Below are positions 26,817 through 36,204 of a DNA stretch of 64,000 nucleotides, one piece after another. Location: contig JBKAHA010000002.1 of NCBI GenBank assembly GCA_046290675.1, positions 558,001 through 622,000 on the forward strand, written 5' to 3'. The position numbers and the translations under genes were made by a program. The notes below the pieces were generated by a model, which was not told the origin of the DNA, ran no database searches, and saw nothing but the letters and a program-made list of their open reading frames with translations. The stretch's first letter is position 1, and each line of letters opens with the position of its first letter. Source of the DNA: Aureliella sp046290675 (GTDB lineage Bacteria; Planctomycetota; Planctomycetia; Pirellulales; Pirellulaceae).

Positions 26817-28421
26817 ATGTCCTCTTTCCTTGTCGTCGGAATCGGCATCCTCGTTGTACTTGGGTTGATTATTGGTCTGCGGATCAACGCGTTCATCGCT
26901 CTGATAGTTGCCGCGTTGACAGTGAGCTTCCTAGCCGCGACGCCGGAAGCCATGGTTGAGAATGGCGAGACCGTTGGTGCGTTGGAACGAATGGATCGAG
27001 TGGCACGCGAGTTTGGCGTCGCCGCGGGGAAAATCGGTCTGGTGATCGGTTTTGCGGCTGTCATCGGCGAGGCCATGATGCGCAGTGGCGCTGCGGACCG
27101 AATTGTGATGGCTTTCCTGGCTCTGCTCGGTGAGAAACGTGCGCCCTGGGCGTTGATGAGCAGTGGCTTCGTCCTTTCGGTACCCGTATTCTTCGATACC
27201 GTTTTTTATCTTCTAGTGCCGCTGGCACGCTCGTTGTATGCGAAGACCAAACAAAACTTTTTGCTCTACGTACTCGCGATTTCTGCGGGCGGGGCCATTA
27301 CCCATACGCTGGTTCCACCCACCCCCGGTCCGTTGGCGATGGCACTGACGCTGAAAGTGTCGGTGGGGATGATGATTGGGATCGGGGCCATCGTCGCGTT
27401 TCCCGCGGCCGTTGTGGGGATTTTTGTCGCGCGACTATTGGATAAGTACGTCAAGATTGAGTCGTTGGAAGATGGTGACGAAACGACCGGCGGAATTGCC
27501 AGGGACCTGGAGAATGCAGAGCCACAAGAATTGAGCTCTCCAGTTCCACTATGGGAAGCGTTGCTACCAGTCATTCTGCCGGTGCTCTTGATTTCCGGCG
27601 ATACGGTTGTCGGAACTCTGCAGGTGACCGAGCTGACGACGGAAGTGACTGCAGTCGCTGACGGTCTAGTGACTGTAGCTACGGACAAAGGCAAATCGCT
27701 TGTGGCCGAGGCTACCGCGTTTGCCGAAGGCGTGGCGGTTGGGGATGTGCTGAGTGTCGCCGCTTCGGATGAGGCGGAGGGAATTACGGCGGTTCCGTTT
27801 GTGCCGAACTCATTCAACTCGTTGAAGCCTTACACCGGGTTCTGGGGAATTCCCGCCTTAGCACTGTTGCTTTCGATGACTTGCGCATTGATCACTTGGG
27901 TTCGTTGGGTGAAGCCGCAAGGTAAGGAGTTTTCACAGGCAGTCGAGAACGCACTGTTGAGCGGGGGCCTTGTCATCATGATCACGGCCGCCGGGGGCGC
28001 ATTTGGCGCAATGCTGAAAGAAACCAACGTGGCCATGGATATTAAAGCCCTCTTCGAGGATGGCAGCACCGTTGGGTTGGCTTCCCTCTTCCTGGCATTT
28101 GGTATGGCGGCGCTGCTGAAGATTGCACAGGGTTCCAGTACCACCGCGATGATTACCGTCTCCGCGATGATGGCATCATTTGGCCTGACCGAAGGTGAGC
28201 TCGGTTTCAACTTGGTTTACTTGTGTACCGCGATTGGCGCAGGTTCCTGTATTGGTTCTTGGATGAATGACAGTGGATTCTGGATCGTGGCGAAGATGAG
28301 TGGACTTAGCGAAACCGAAGCACTCAAGACCTGGACACCTCTGTTAGCTACATTGGGTATTGTCAGTCTGCTGATGACTATACTGTTGACTCAGCTTCTT
28401 CCGCTGGTCTCTGCGGCTTAG
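26817..28421 (+). CDS. GntP-family permease
   Basis: 534 residues with about 12-14 hydrophobic segments. The family moves gluconate and related sugar acids with protons. Supporting features are the N-terminal pattern VVGIGILVVLGLIIGLRIN, the ESVP-like segment LSVPVFFDTVFYLLVPLARS, THTLVPPTPGPLAMA, and near the C-terminus KIAQGSSTTAMITVSAM and GSCIGSWMNDSGFWIV. All are strong GntP hallmarks. Between the two halves is a hydrophilic insert of about 80 residues (nt 27600-27830) rich in Val, Thr, Ala and Glu that ordinary GntP proteins of about 450 residues lack. ATG 26817 is chosen; the frame runs further upstream without family likeness. Confidence 0.92.
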   Translation: MSSFLVVGIGILVVLGLIIGLRINAFIALIVAALTVSFLAATPEAMVENGETVGALERMDRVAREFGVAAGKIGLVIGFAAVIGEAMMRSGAADRIVMAFLALLGEKRAPWALMSSGFVLSVPVFFDTVFYLLVPLARSLYAKTKQNFLLYVLAISAGGAITHTLVPPTPGPLAMALTLKVSVGMMIGIGAIVAFPAAVVGIFVARLLDKYVKIESLEDGDETTGGIARDLENAEPQELSSPVPLWEALLPVILPVLLISGDTVVGTLQVTELTTEVTAVADGLVTVATDKGKSLVAEATAFAEGVAVGDVLSVAASDEAEGITAVPFVPNSFNSLKPYTGFWGIPALALLLSMTCALITWVRWVKPQGKEFSQAVENALLSGGLVIMITAAGGAFGAMLKETNVAMDIKALFEDGSTVGLASLFLAFGMAALLKIAQGSSTTAMITVSAMMASFGLTEGELGFNLVYLCTAIGAGSCIGSWMNDSGFWIVAKMSGLSETEALKTWTPLLATLGIVSLLMTILLTQLLPLVSAA

Positions 28422-28498
28422 ATGTTTGAATTTAGGGTAAGCACGCGCGAGGCTCGGTCCAGACACGGGCTGAGTGAATCTTCATCCTGGGTGGGGCC

Positions 28499-28798
28499 GT
28501 GGTAAACGAGAGTGAACAGCTAGAACAGCTTGATGTGGTAACGGAGAGACCGGTTGCCAGCGTGGCTTCCGGATGTTTGTACGCTTTCTACGTCGTTGGC
28601 CTAAGCGCCGGGCTCTTGTTCGTGAACGCCCTTGTTTGTCTAGCGATCTACTCGGCCGTTCCCAAGTTCGGTGATGACCAGATCGCACCTCGGATCGGGC
28701 AGCTCGTATTTTTTACGTTGCCACTCATCATGCTGTTGGTTGAATGGAATCTCTTGGACCGACTTCAGCGACTGTTTCGTCGCGAGACGACGCGATAA
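28499..28798 (+). CDS. Small two-helix membrane protein
   Basis: 99 residues with two membrane segments (about 24-52, CLYAFYVVGLSAGLLFVNAL, and about 68-86, LVFFTLPLIMLLVEW) and a basic C-terminus (RLFRRETTR). It starts with GTG at 28499, 77 bases after the permease stop on the same strand, so it may be cotranscribed. No family is recognised and no function is proposed. Confidence 0.6.
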   Translation: MVNESEQLEQLDVVTERPVASVASGCLYAFYVVGLSAGLLFVNALVCLAIYSAVPKFGDDQIAPRIGQLVFFTLPLIMLLVEWNLLDRLQRLFRRETTR

Positions 28799-28832
28799 GC
28801 AAATCATTCTGCAAGTCGTTTGTTAAAAAACG

Positions 28833-28863
28833 TTGAAAAATCGCCTGCAGGCAAGATTTTCAA
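28833..28863. repeat. Imperfect hairpin with central CCTGCAGG palindrome
   Basis: ttgaaaaatc (28833-28842) and gattttcaa (28855-28863) pair with one bulged base around gcctgcaggc, which is itself a perfect palindrome. Outside it the motif aagtcgttt occurs on both sides in the same direction. It may be a terminator-like or protein-binding element before the histidine phosphatase gene; no clear U-run follows. Confidence 0.4.
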
Positions 28864-28938
28864 AAGTCGTTTTATTCGCCGCGGTACGCGCGTGACCCGA
28901 AATCGCTATGGTTTCTAATAGAAGATCGCAAGGATCAC

Positions 28939-29664
28939 GTGAATGGAGTCTCAATTCTGGAGTCTAAACTCGTGTCTCAGTGTCAGTTGTTGCTTATTCG
29001 CCATGGACAGTCTTCGAACAATGCGTTGCCCGAAGAAGAGCGTGTCTGCGATCCCGGATTGACAGAATTGGGGAAACGACAAGCCGACTTGGTTGCAACT
29101 GGGCTGGCTGACGCGTCCATCACTCACCTGTACTGCAGCCCCTTTCGGCGCGCCTTGGAGACGGTGCGACCATTGGCAAGGGCGAAATCGATGAGTGTTT
29201 CGGTTAACCCGCACATCTTTGAACGCGGCGGGTGCTATAGCGGATATGATCGGATCGGCAAACGCGGCGAGCCTGGGATGGGGCATGCTGAACTGGTGAG
29301 CGAATATCCTGGCTGGGAGATCTCTGACGAGATTTCGGACGACGGGTGGTGGGGGCGTGACTTCGAGACCGATCAGCAATGTCATCTCAGAGCAGAAAGG
29401 GTCGCCCGTTGGATGACCCGTGAATTGGCGCCGGTGGGCGGATGTCACGCAATGGTGATTCACGCGGACTTCAAGATGATCTTGGGGCCGAAGCTTCTTG
29501 CCGAAGGTAGAGCGAGTTCTGAGGAACTATCCGAGTCTTCGAAGGAGTTTTTGCGAGCCCCCAACAACACGGGCATCACCGCATTTCGGTGGTCCGGCAA
29601 CGGGTGGCAACTGAAGAAATACAACTGCACCGTGCACCTTACGGCCGCAGAACTCAGCGTGTGA
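28939..29664 (+). CDS. Histidine phosphatase superfamily protein
   Basis: 241 residues of the phosphoglycerate-mutase-like fold. The catalytic motif is LLLIRHGQS (Arg21, His22, Gly23), the nucleophile being His22, and the second histidine is in VIHADFK (His175). TELGKRQADLVATGL and YCSPFRRALETVRPLA are the usual phosphate-pocket segments. Substrates of this superfamily vary widely, so mutase activity should not be assumed. The GTG at 28939 has an AAGGA box 5 bases upstream; a GTG at 28972 is possible. It converges on a small leftward gene. Confidence 0.88.
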   Translation: MNGVSILESKLVSQCQLLLIRHGQSSNNALPEEERVCDPGLTELGKRQADLVATGLADASITHLYCSPFRRALETVRPLARAKSMSVSVNPHIFERGGCYSGYDRIGKRGEPGMGHAELVSEYPGWEISDEISDDGWWGRDFETDQQCHLRAERVARWMTRELAPVGGCHAMVIHADFKMILGPKLLAEGRASSEELSESSKEFLRAPNNTGITAFRWSGNGWQLKKYNCTVHLTAAELSV

Positions 29665-29733
29665 GGCTGAGAGAGATCGAATTGGCCAGAGAGTTGATGG
29701 ATCTCGAGTGTCTTGTCCGCCCCGATTGGGGAC

Positions 29734-29949
29734 CTATTCGCGATTGCCCGCTTCGTCTTTGCAGGCAGATCGGGCAAGGCTCTTGGCCGTAATGAGATCG
29801 GCAAACGCTTCTTCCAGACGATCTAGTTCGTCAGACATCCACTCTTGGAAATCTTCGGAATTGGCAGCTGATTCGACCCGAGTCTGCAGCCATTCCCAAT
29901 TGGATTCGGGCTCATTCGTCCGATCTTTGGCTCCGCTGTAGCTAGTCAT
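29734..29949 (-). CDS. Small acidic hypothetical protein
   Basis: 71 residues, acidic and helical (WEWLQTRVESAANSEDFQEW, MSDELDRLEEAFADLI). A perfect GGAGG box lies about 8 bases before the ATG at 29949, which argues that this short frame is translated. No family or function is recognised. Confidence 0.7.
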   Translation of the reverse strand: MTSYSGAKDRTNEPESNWEWLQTRVESAANSEDFQEWMSDELDRLEEAFADLITAKSLARSACKDEAGNRE

Positions 29950-30481
29950 GGCACTGCCTCCGTTGGAAAAGGTTGGACCGTGAAAGTCGTTATCGGCTGT
30001 CGAGACGAAGTCGCCACAATACCAACCGTTTTTTGCGCCCGCCGCATTACCAAAAAGCGGCTGGCATTCGACTTTCTTGGGCTCGATTCGCGTCCTCCTT
30101 AAGGACGGTCAACGACAGGGGAAGGTTCATTGCAGTCTATGTGCCAGACGAACTTGATTCTGCGTTCTGAGTTGTAAGTTGTTTCTTGGTATGTGCTTAC
30201 GGCGATACTGTCTGCGGCCCGGTTGTTCTGCGGCGACGCAAAAATGCATCAGCGGAAGCATATCTGTTGCCGAATTGACATGCCGGCCCATATGGGGGGT
30301 TGGTGCGAATTGAAGTGATTTTTCTAAGAAACCCCAAGAAATCAAAAACGGCCACGAACTACTCCACATGAGCCACGGGAAGTTGCTCATACGCGAATCA
30401 AAAACGGTGGCTTGCGGACTTTTGGAAGGGTTCGCTTTGCGACAAATCGAACGGTGCCCTTTTGAGGGTGGAGGATCAAAC
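29950..30481. other. Divergent intergenic region
   Basis: 532 bases between a small leftward gene and the coiled-coil protein gene. The plus-strand frame of the latter is open from 30368, but the upstream part has no signal sequence and no ribosome site. Nothing else is supported here. Confidence 0.4.
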
Positions 30482-31294
30482 ATGTGCAAGAAGTTTCTAC
30501 TAATGGGTGTTTTGGGGGCAGTTGCGGCGGCAGGAGTCGTCGTCACGGGGGCGTCCAGCTACGTCAAGACGGGTTACAAGGCAGCTAGCCAGGCAGTCAG
30601 TGACAGTGTGCCAATCGAGTGGGAGCTCAAGCGAGCACGCGACATGATTGAGGAGCTGAAACCTGAGATCGAAAAGAATCTCCAGGTCGTTGCTCGTGAA
30701 GAAGTCGGCGTACAACAGCTTGCGGCCGAGATTGAGGCTAAAGAAACACTCCTCGCGAAGAGCCAGGACGATATTCTTCGCCTCAAGGGTGATCTAGAGA
30801 AAGGTGTCCGCTTTGTCTATCGCGGCCGCAAGTACAGTGAAAATGAGGTTCGTGAGGACCTGAGTCGTCGCTTCAAGAAGTACAAGGATTACGAAGCGAC
30901 CACCGAGAAGCTAACGCAGGTCCTTGCAGCTCGCGAGAAGAACCTGGACGCGGCTCGCAGTAAAGTCGAAGAAATGGTCGCAGCTCGTCGTGAGCTAGAA
31001 ATTGAAGTCGAAAACCTGCAAGCTCGGATGACATTGCTGGACGTTGCACGCACCAGTAGCCCCGTTGCGTTGGATGACAGCCATCTGAGCGATACGAAGC
31101 AACTGTTGCAAGACATTCGGACTCGAATCGAAGTTGCCGACAAAATGGTAGCGAACGAAGGTGTTCTGACTGGCGAGATCCAACTCGGCGAAGAGCCAAC
31201 TTCACCAGAATTGTTAGACGAAATTGCTGACTACTTCGGCGACGAGCCTGTTGCAGATGAATCAGAAGTACTTCTCAGCAATCATCGCCTGTAA
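30482..31294 (+). CDS. Membrane-anchored coiled-coil protein
   Basis: 270 residues. An N-terminal hydrophobic segment (FLLMGVLGAVAAAGVVVTGA) acts as signal or anchor. Residues about 40-190 are a long charged heptad region (ELKRARDMIEELKPEIEKNL ... LAAREKNLDAARSKVEEMV) broken by a conserved-looking RFVYRGRKYSENEVREDLSRRF. The C-terminus is acidic. Such proteins are common in Pirellulaceae and no function is known. A GGAGG box precedes the ATG at 30482. A strong bidirectional hairpin follows, so it is probably a single-gene transcript. Confidence 0.82.
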   Translation: MCKKFLLMGVLGAVAAAGVVVTGASSYVKTGYKAASQAVSDSVPIEWELKRARDMIEELKPEIEKNLQVVAREEVGVQQLAAEIEAKETLLAKSQDDILRLKGDLEKGVRFVYRGRKYSENEVREDLSRRFKKYKDYEATTEKLTQVLAAREKNLDAARSKVEEMVAARRELEIEVENLQARMTLLDVARTSSPVALDDSHLSDTKQLLQDIRTRIEVADKMVANEGVLTGEIQLGEEPTSPELLDEIADYFGDEPVADESEVLLSNHRL

Positions 31295-31400
31295 GCAAGA
31301 AGCGGGAGACGCGTGGCGGTTGTTCGCAACGCGTCTTGGGGGCAGCCGCTCGGAATGAGTGGTTGTCTCTGGTCCACAGCAAGTCCGCGATTCGCAAAGA

Positions 31401-31452
31401 AACAAGGGCATTGGTACTCACGACGGTTAAGTAGTGCCAATGCCCGTTTCTT
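31401..31452 (+). terminator. Strong hairpin terminator
   Basis: A 12-bp stem with one G-T pair (gggcattggtac 31406-31417 and gtgccaatgccc 31434-31445) is followed by GTTTCTTTCT. The opposite flank is A-rich (AAAGAAACAA), so it could also work leftwards. It lies in the 364-base gap (31295-31658), which holds no gene. Confidence 0.75.
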
Positions 31453-31658
31453 TCTCCGTCCCAAGTATGCAGCCTGCGATGAAGCAATCGGTTTCGTTTC
31501 CGGCTCTGTACTTTGGATTCAGTTCCCACTGACAGCGTTTCAGAAGTGCCTCATACCCGACGTGGGATGTGCATCTGAAAGCGAAATCAGAAGGCGCTGG
31601 GTTACAATGAATGCATCGCAGCAAGCGGTTCGATGCAAGTTTTTGGGGAGTCTGGCTG

Positions 31659-32468
31659 ATGAGTTCACAGTTCTCCAATTCAGAGCCAACTGGGCACGTA
31701 AGTGATGGGAGCTGCGAGGGAATGATTCGACCCTGGAGAGCGTTCATGAAAGAGCAGCCAAGCACAGGAAAACTGGCCGCTGATGGCGTCGCCGATCTGG
31801 CAGCGAGCAATCCGGTCAATCGCCCAACGCAGCTCGCTGTTGACTCGCCGGGTAAGGCGGCTCGCAACCTACTGGCGCAAAGCACCTACGGTCGCCGGCA
31901 GCAGATCTTGTGGATCGATGGCGTCGGTGGGTTCCTTATGCTGGACCAGGACGAGGTTGTGCTCGGCCAAGCTGTTTCTGCAGACGCGATCGATATTCGC
32001 ATTGTCGGGGACGTTAGGCGGCAGGCAGCTGCGATTCGTCGTGACAACGGCGATTACTTATTGCAGCCGCTTCAGCCAACCAAGGTCAATGGAGTTACGG
32101 TTGAGCGACCGCAGCTTTTGTCGAACGAGGACGTGGTGCAATTTGGTGATCGCGTGCAGGTTCGATTCAATATGCCAAATCCGCTGAGTGCCACTGCCAA
32201 GCTGGAGCTGGTTAGTTTGAACAAGTTCAAGCCGAACGTGGACGGTGTTCTTCTTTTGTCGGATTCTTGCATTCTCGGGCCGGATCCGGGATCGCATGTT
32301 CTTTGTCCGAGTTGGAGTCATGAGCTGCTCATGTTCCGACACGGAGAGAAGTGGTATTTCCGAACATTGGATGACGTTGAAGTCAACGGGACGGCGCAGA
32401 AAGGGCAGATTCCGGTCGAATCCGGTATGAGAATGAAAGGCGGCGATTTCTCGCTAAGTGTCGAGTAA
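31659..32468 (+). CDS. Tandem-FHA domain protein
   Basis: 269 residues. FHA domains bind phosphothreonine peptides. The first FHA-like domain starts near residue 85 (VVLGQ ... DIRIVGDVRRQAAAIRRDNG ... KVNGVTVERPQLLSNEDVVQFGD). A second diverged copy makes the C-terminus (CILGPDPGSHVLCPSWSHEL ... DVEVNGTAQKGQIPV ... GDFSLSVE). Both keep the NG turn, while the first lacks the classical RxxxSRxH residues. GGGGAG lies about 12 bases before the ATG at 31659. It opens the cluster with the downstream Ser/Thr kinase, its likely phosphorylation source. Confidence 0.83.
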   Translation: MSSQFSNSEPTGHVSDGSCEGMIRPWRAFMKEQPSTGKLAADGVADLAASNPVNRPTQLAVDSPGKAARNLLAQSTYGRRQQILWIDGVGGFLMLDQDEVVLGQAVSADAIDIRIVGDVRRQAAAIRRDNGDYLLQPLQPTKVNGVTVERPQLLSNEDVVQFGDRVQVRFNMPNPLSATAKLELVSLNKFKPNVDGVLLLSDSCILGPDPGSHVLCPSWSHELLMFRHGEKWYFRTLDDVEVNGTAQKGQIPVESGMRMKGGDFSLSVE

Positions 32469-32577
32469 ATGCGCCCGTCGTAGGCAAGCGTTCTGCCGTT
32501 CAAATTGGCGGATCAACCAGGTAGTGGAATCAAAGGCTGAATTCAGAATCCAGGGTACGAATCGGGGTGAAACAGTT

Positions 32578-34860
32578 ATGATTCAGTTCTGTTGTTCAGC
32601 GAAAAAGAATCAACCGAATCAATTGCATCGCTCCAGTCAGGACGAAGAGTCGAGCAGCCAGAGCGATGGGACGCTCTCGCAAGATTGCGACTCAAATCAA
32701 GAATGCGAGCAGGGTGTGGTCCCAGTGGACTCCGGCTTGGAACAAACGACCATTAAACCGCAACAACCGCAGGCAAAGGCCATGAAGTTCAGATTTGGAA
32801 ATGGCGACACGCCTCTCGCTGGATTTACCATTAAGCGAGGGGTTGGTATCGGTGGCTTCGGCGAAGTCTATTTCGCAACCAATGAAGCTGGCAAAGAAGT
32901 CGCCATCAAACAGATTCAACGTAACTTGGATGTGGAAGTTCGCGGAGTACGCCAGTGCTTGAATCTAAAGCACCCGAACTTGATCGCCCTGTACGACATT
33001 AAATTTGATTCCGACCAGCAAGGTTGGATCGTGATGGAGTATGTTTCTGGTGCGAGCTTGCGAGATGTACTCGAAGCGAATCCTTACGGTTTGCAACGCG
33101 ATGAACTAAATCGATGGTTTGGGCAGATCGCCGCGGGGGTAGCGTACCTTCACGATCACGGCATCGTGCATCGCGATCTCAAGCCTGCCAATATTTTTGA
33201 GGACGAAGGAATCGTCAAGATTGGCGATTACGGTCTGTCGAAGTTCATTTCTTGTTCTCGCCGCGGTGGCCAGACCGAGAGTGTTGGGACGTTCCATTAC
33301 ATGGCGCCCGAGATCGGCAAGGGGGAATACGGAAAAGAGATCGACATCTATGCACTTGGCATCATGTTGTATGAGCTCGCCACTGGTAATGTTCCATTCG
33401 ATGGTGAGAGCAGCCAAGAAATCATTATGAAACACTTGACCGCGGATCCTGATTTGACCCGCGTGCCGTCCCCGATTCGAGAGGTCGTTGCCAAGTCCTT
33501 GGCCAAGAACCCGTCTTCGCGTTATTCAAACGTGCGGGATATGGTCCGACCGCTTGGGATGGAGGTCGATGATCGCTATCTGTTGGTTCGAACGAAGACC
33601 GATGATTTGCCACCAGTCGTAGAGGCAGCCCCGCAAAGACCGGTCCGTTCTTCTCAGCCCGCAGCACAGTTCGTCAGTCGCGAAGCACCGACGCCACGGC
33701 GGCCTCAACCGCAGCCGCAACCGATCAGGGGCAATGCGGCGGCGCGTGGGGCGAAGCCTGTTCGTGAGGAAGACTTGCATCCGGTCGCTGCTGCTCACTA
33801 TCGCGAGCCGATTGCTCGTAATCTCCGCGATGGCTGGGTCGGACTGAATCGCTGGTGGCATGAGCTCGCCCTTAACCCTGGGATGAAGACGGCTTTACTT
33901 GTCATTGCAATCGTGATTTGTGCAATCAACGCGGGAGCCATCGTTCCGTTCTTGGTCTTCGGTTTGATGCTGTACGTTCCCTATTACTGCATCTGGTGGG
34001 TTCTTAAGGGACCTGATCCGAAGCTTAAGGGGCAAGCGGTCCGAGCGAATGCAATGGGCAATCGGCCGACCACGGCACCCGTTGCACAGCCGCTCGCGAA
34101 TCATCAGGTTGCTGCGCAACAGCGGCCCCGCCCAGTCGCAGGCAACAAACCGCTCAGTATCAAGCAGTGGAAGGTTGCCCGGCGGATGCAACTCGCCCAA
34201 GCACCGCGGTCTAGCGTGTGGAGCGAGGTCACTGGTTCGTGGGTAAGTTCGACTGCCGTGGTTGCGGTTTTCAGCACTCTCGCCGCATTGTTCTTGGTTG
34301 GTCAGGGAAGCCAGTTGCAGCCGATGATGATTGGCATGATCTGGGCATCTTTGGTCGCGTTGGCCACCGCATGGACCTCGATCGCGCTAGGGAAACGATG
34401 GCAACGTGAGGAAGGCGACTGGGCTATTCGCAGCTTTGTTCAGCTTACCAGTGGATTTGCCATCGGAGCACTCGCCTATGGTCTGGCTGATTTTCTGATG
34501 CTGCCATGGGATTCGATCACTCGCGAGAATTTCAGCGATATTCCGGTCACTCGGTGGAAAGGATTCTTCGACGCCAACGAAGCACCATTGTTACCTGCTT
34601 ACTTGGCTTACTTCCCACTCGTCATGGGGTTGATCCACTGGTGGAAACAGGTTGACCCTTTGCGTCGCACGCGATTTAGCTTCTGGTCCGTGATCTGGAG
34701 TGTCGTTGCCGCCAGCTTGGTCCATCTCGTGATCCCCTTCCCACAACCATGGGGTGCCATCATTGCCGCAGGAGCTTCCATTGCAATTCAATTGTCGAGC
34801 CCTTGGATCAATCCAAACGAACGGCATCAAGTGAAGCAAAAGGCGGAAATGGTCGCGTAG
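32578..34860 (+). CDS. Membrane Ser/Thr protein kinase (Hanks type)
   Basis: 760 residues. The kinase domain covers about 83-340. It has the Gly-rich loop GVGIGGFGEV, VAIKQ (Lys111 for ATP), HRDLKPAN (catalytic Asp200), DYG at 217-219 in place of DFG, GTFHYMAPE, and DIYALGIMLYELATG. The Tyr for Phe swap in DFG is compatible with activity. A Pro/Gln-rich linker follows. The C-terminal third has several membrane segments (TALLVIAIVICAINAGAIVP, FLVFGLMLYVPYYCIWW and others). The N-terminus is a hydrophilic Ser/Gln-rich tail beginning MIQFCC. GGGGTGA lies 8 bases before the ATG at 32578. An FHA protein is upstream and a sigma factor downstream, suggesting one phosphorylation pathway. Confidence 0.93.
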   Translation: MIQFCCSAKKNQPNQLHRSSQDEESSSQSDGTLSQDCDSNQECEQGVVPVDSGLEQTTIKPQQPQAKAMKFRFGNGDTPLAGFTIKRGVGIGGFGEVYFATNEAGKEVAIKQIQRNLDVEVRGVRQCLNLKHPNLIALYDIKFDSDQQGWIVMEYVSGASLRDVLEANPYGLQRDELNRWFGQIAAGVAYLHDHGIVHRDLKPANIFEDEGIVKIGDYGLSKFISCSRRGGQTESVGTFHYMAPEIGKGEYGKEIDIYALGIMLYELATGNVPFDGESSQEIIMKHLTADPDLTRVPSPIREVVAKSLAKNPSSRYSNVRDMVRPLGMEVDDRYLLVRTKTDDLPPVVEAAPQRPVRSSQPAAQFVSREAPTPRRPQPQPQPIRGNAAARGAKPVREEDLHPVAAAHYREPIARNLRDGWVGLNRWWHELALNPGMKTALLVIAIVICAINAGAIVPFLVFGLMLYVPYYCIWWVLKGPDPKLKGQAVRANAMGNRPTTAPVAQPLANHQVAAQQRPRPVAGNKPLSIKQWKVARRMQLAQAPRSSVWSEVTGSWVSSTAVVAVFSTLAALFLVGQGSQLQPMMIGMIWASLVALATAWTSIALGKRWQREEGDWAIRSFVQLTSGFAIGALAYGLADFLMLPWDSITRENFSDIPVTRWKGFFDANEAPLLPAYLAYFPLVMGLIHWWKQVDPLRRTRFSFWSVIWSVVAASLVHLVIPFPQPWGAIIAAGASIAIQLSSPWINPNERHQVKQKAEMVA

Positions 34861-34944
34861 CCGACCAGAAATGAGAAGCATATTTGGGTGGCTTCGAGTT
34901 GAGTAAGCTTCAGATTCTTGGATCGCTGTTAGGAGAAGTTATAG

Positions 34945-36204
34945 ATGTTTGAGCATGAAAGTGATTCGAAAGGAATCGTCGTGAATATGCTTCAGGCTGG
35001 AACATTGGCACTTGCCCTGCTTTTCCTGGCTCCTTTGCAGCTTCAACTGTCTTTCGGGCAAGACGGGGTTGCTGTTCTGGTTCAAACTGACGAGTCAACT
35101 TCAGTCGTTCAGAGCTCCACGGAGTCTACTGAGAACGGAGACGAAATTGTTGAAGAGGCGCCAGCCGCTACTGAGGAGGAAATTGCCTCAACAGATCAGA
35201 AGCATCATGGTTCAGAAGAAGACAGTGTTGAAACATCAATCGCGCCGGATTCAGAGGTTAGTGATGATGAATCGATGGACATGGAAGCCATTGCCGGCGG
35301 ATTCCAAGACTCCGAGGCGGTCGATCGCACAGGCGATCAACCCAAGTCTGATGAGGTCGTCGAGCTCTCCGTGGAACCAGGGACGGAGCCAGTGCTCCCC
35401 GAAGACGTTCCAGCATGGATCATGGCTAAACCCGACTACAGCACTGAAGTGCATCGCATCGTGGTCGATTCAGAAGTCGTAGGCGATCCGGACGAGGTTG
35501 ATGCGGCTCTCGATAGACGTCTGGTGGCTGCAGTGAAGAACTACATTGATGACAAAGTCTTCAATGCCCGTGGTGAGAGTGACATTCTTGATGTGGACGC
35601 AAGATTTATTCGCCGCAACCTCATCAACGATGCTCAAGGGGAAGTGCTGGAGTTAAACGCCAGTGGCGAGCCCATGTTCAAGAAGTGGGTGATGGTTGAG
35701 ATTACTCCCGAGCAACGTGAGTACTTTCAGCAAAAGCATCGCGAGTCGATGCAGCTTGGCCGGTTAGCACCACTCACAGCGGGCCTTGTTGCCCTTCTCG
35801 GTGTCGTTGGTTTTTCGCACCTATTGCTACGGCGAAAGCATGGCTTGGCGACTGCACAGCCGCTAGCTGGCGACGGTTTGGTTGCAAATCCTGTTTCGGC
35901 AGCTACCAAGCGATCTGGAGGCGGGATTCTGGGATTCCTTTTATTGGGATTCGGTTTGCTTGTGTCCGGTGTACTTCTGCTTGGCTTCCTGTCCCTATTC
36001 GTGGCTTACGAGTCGGTTGAATACCATCCAGATCAACTAGCTCCAGCACAGCTCTCAGATATACCGGCCATGCCAGCGATGCCTGACATGCCTGCTATGC
36101 CCGAGACGCCAGACATGCCCGTGGAAAACAGGGCTGAAGGTGGCTACACTCATGAGACGACCATCACCTCTGGCGGGCAAACTATCCACATCAAGAGAAA
36201 GTAA
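34945..36204 (+). CDS. Membrane protein with acidic region, signalling cluster
   Basis: 419 residues, no known family. A signal or anchor is at the N-terminus (MLQAGTLALALLFLAPLQLQ). A long acidic Ser/Glu/Asp-rich region spans about 45-165. A folded part of about 170-270 follows (KPDYSTEVHRIVVDSEVV ... RRLVAAVKNYIDDKV-type text). Two membrane segments come after (LAPLTAGLVALLGVVGFSHL and GFLLLGFGLLVSGVLLLGFL). It ends in a Met-Pro repeat tail (DMPAMPETPDMP) and a basic end. The stop codon overlaps the ATG of the downstream sigma factor by one base (TAATG), so the two are translationally coupled and this protein may regulate the sigma factor. AGGAG precedes the ATG at 34945. Confidence 0.8.
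   Translation: MFEHESDSKGIVVNMLQAGTLALALLFLAPLQLQLSFGQDGVAVLVQTDESTSVVQSSTESTENGDEIVEEAPAATEEEIASTDQKHHGSEEDSVETSIAPDSEVSDDESMDMEAIAGGFQDSEAVDRTGDQPKSDEVVELSVEPGTEPVLPEDVPAWIMAKPDYSTEVHRIVVDSEVVGDPDEVDAALDRRLVAAVKNYIDDKVFNARGESDILDVDARFIRRNLINDAQGEVLELNASGEPMFKKWVMVEITPEQREYFQQKHRESMQLGRLAPLTAGLVALLGVVGFSHLLLRRKHGLATAQPLAGDGLVANPVSAATKRSGGGILGFLLLGFGLLVSGVLLLGFLSLFVAYESVEYHPDQLAPAQLSDIPAMPAMPDMPAMPETPDMPVENRAEGGYTHETTITSGGQTIHIKRK

Noticed and set aside
27266..27817. 183-codon antisense frame inside the GntP permease gene
   Set aside because: Shadow of a well-supported permease; Ser/Thr-rich and without ribosome site.
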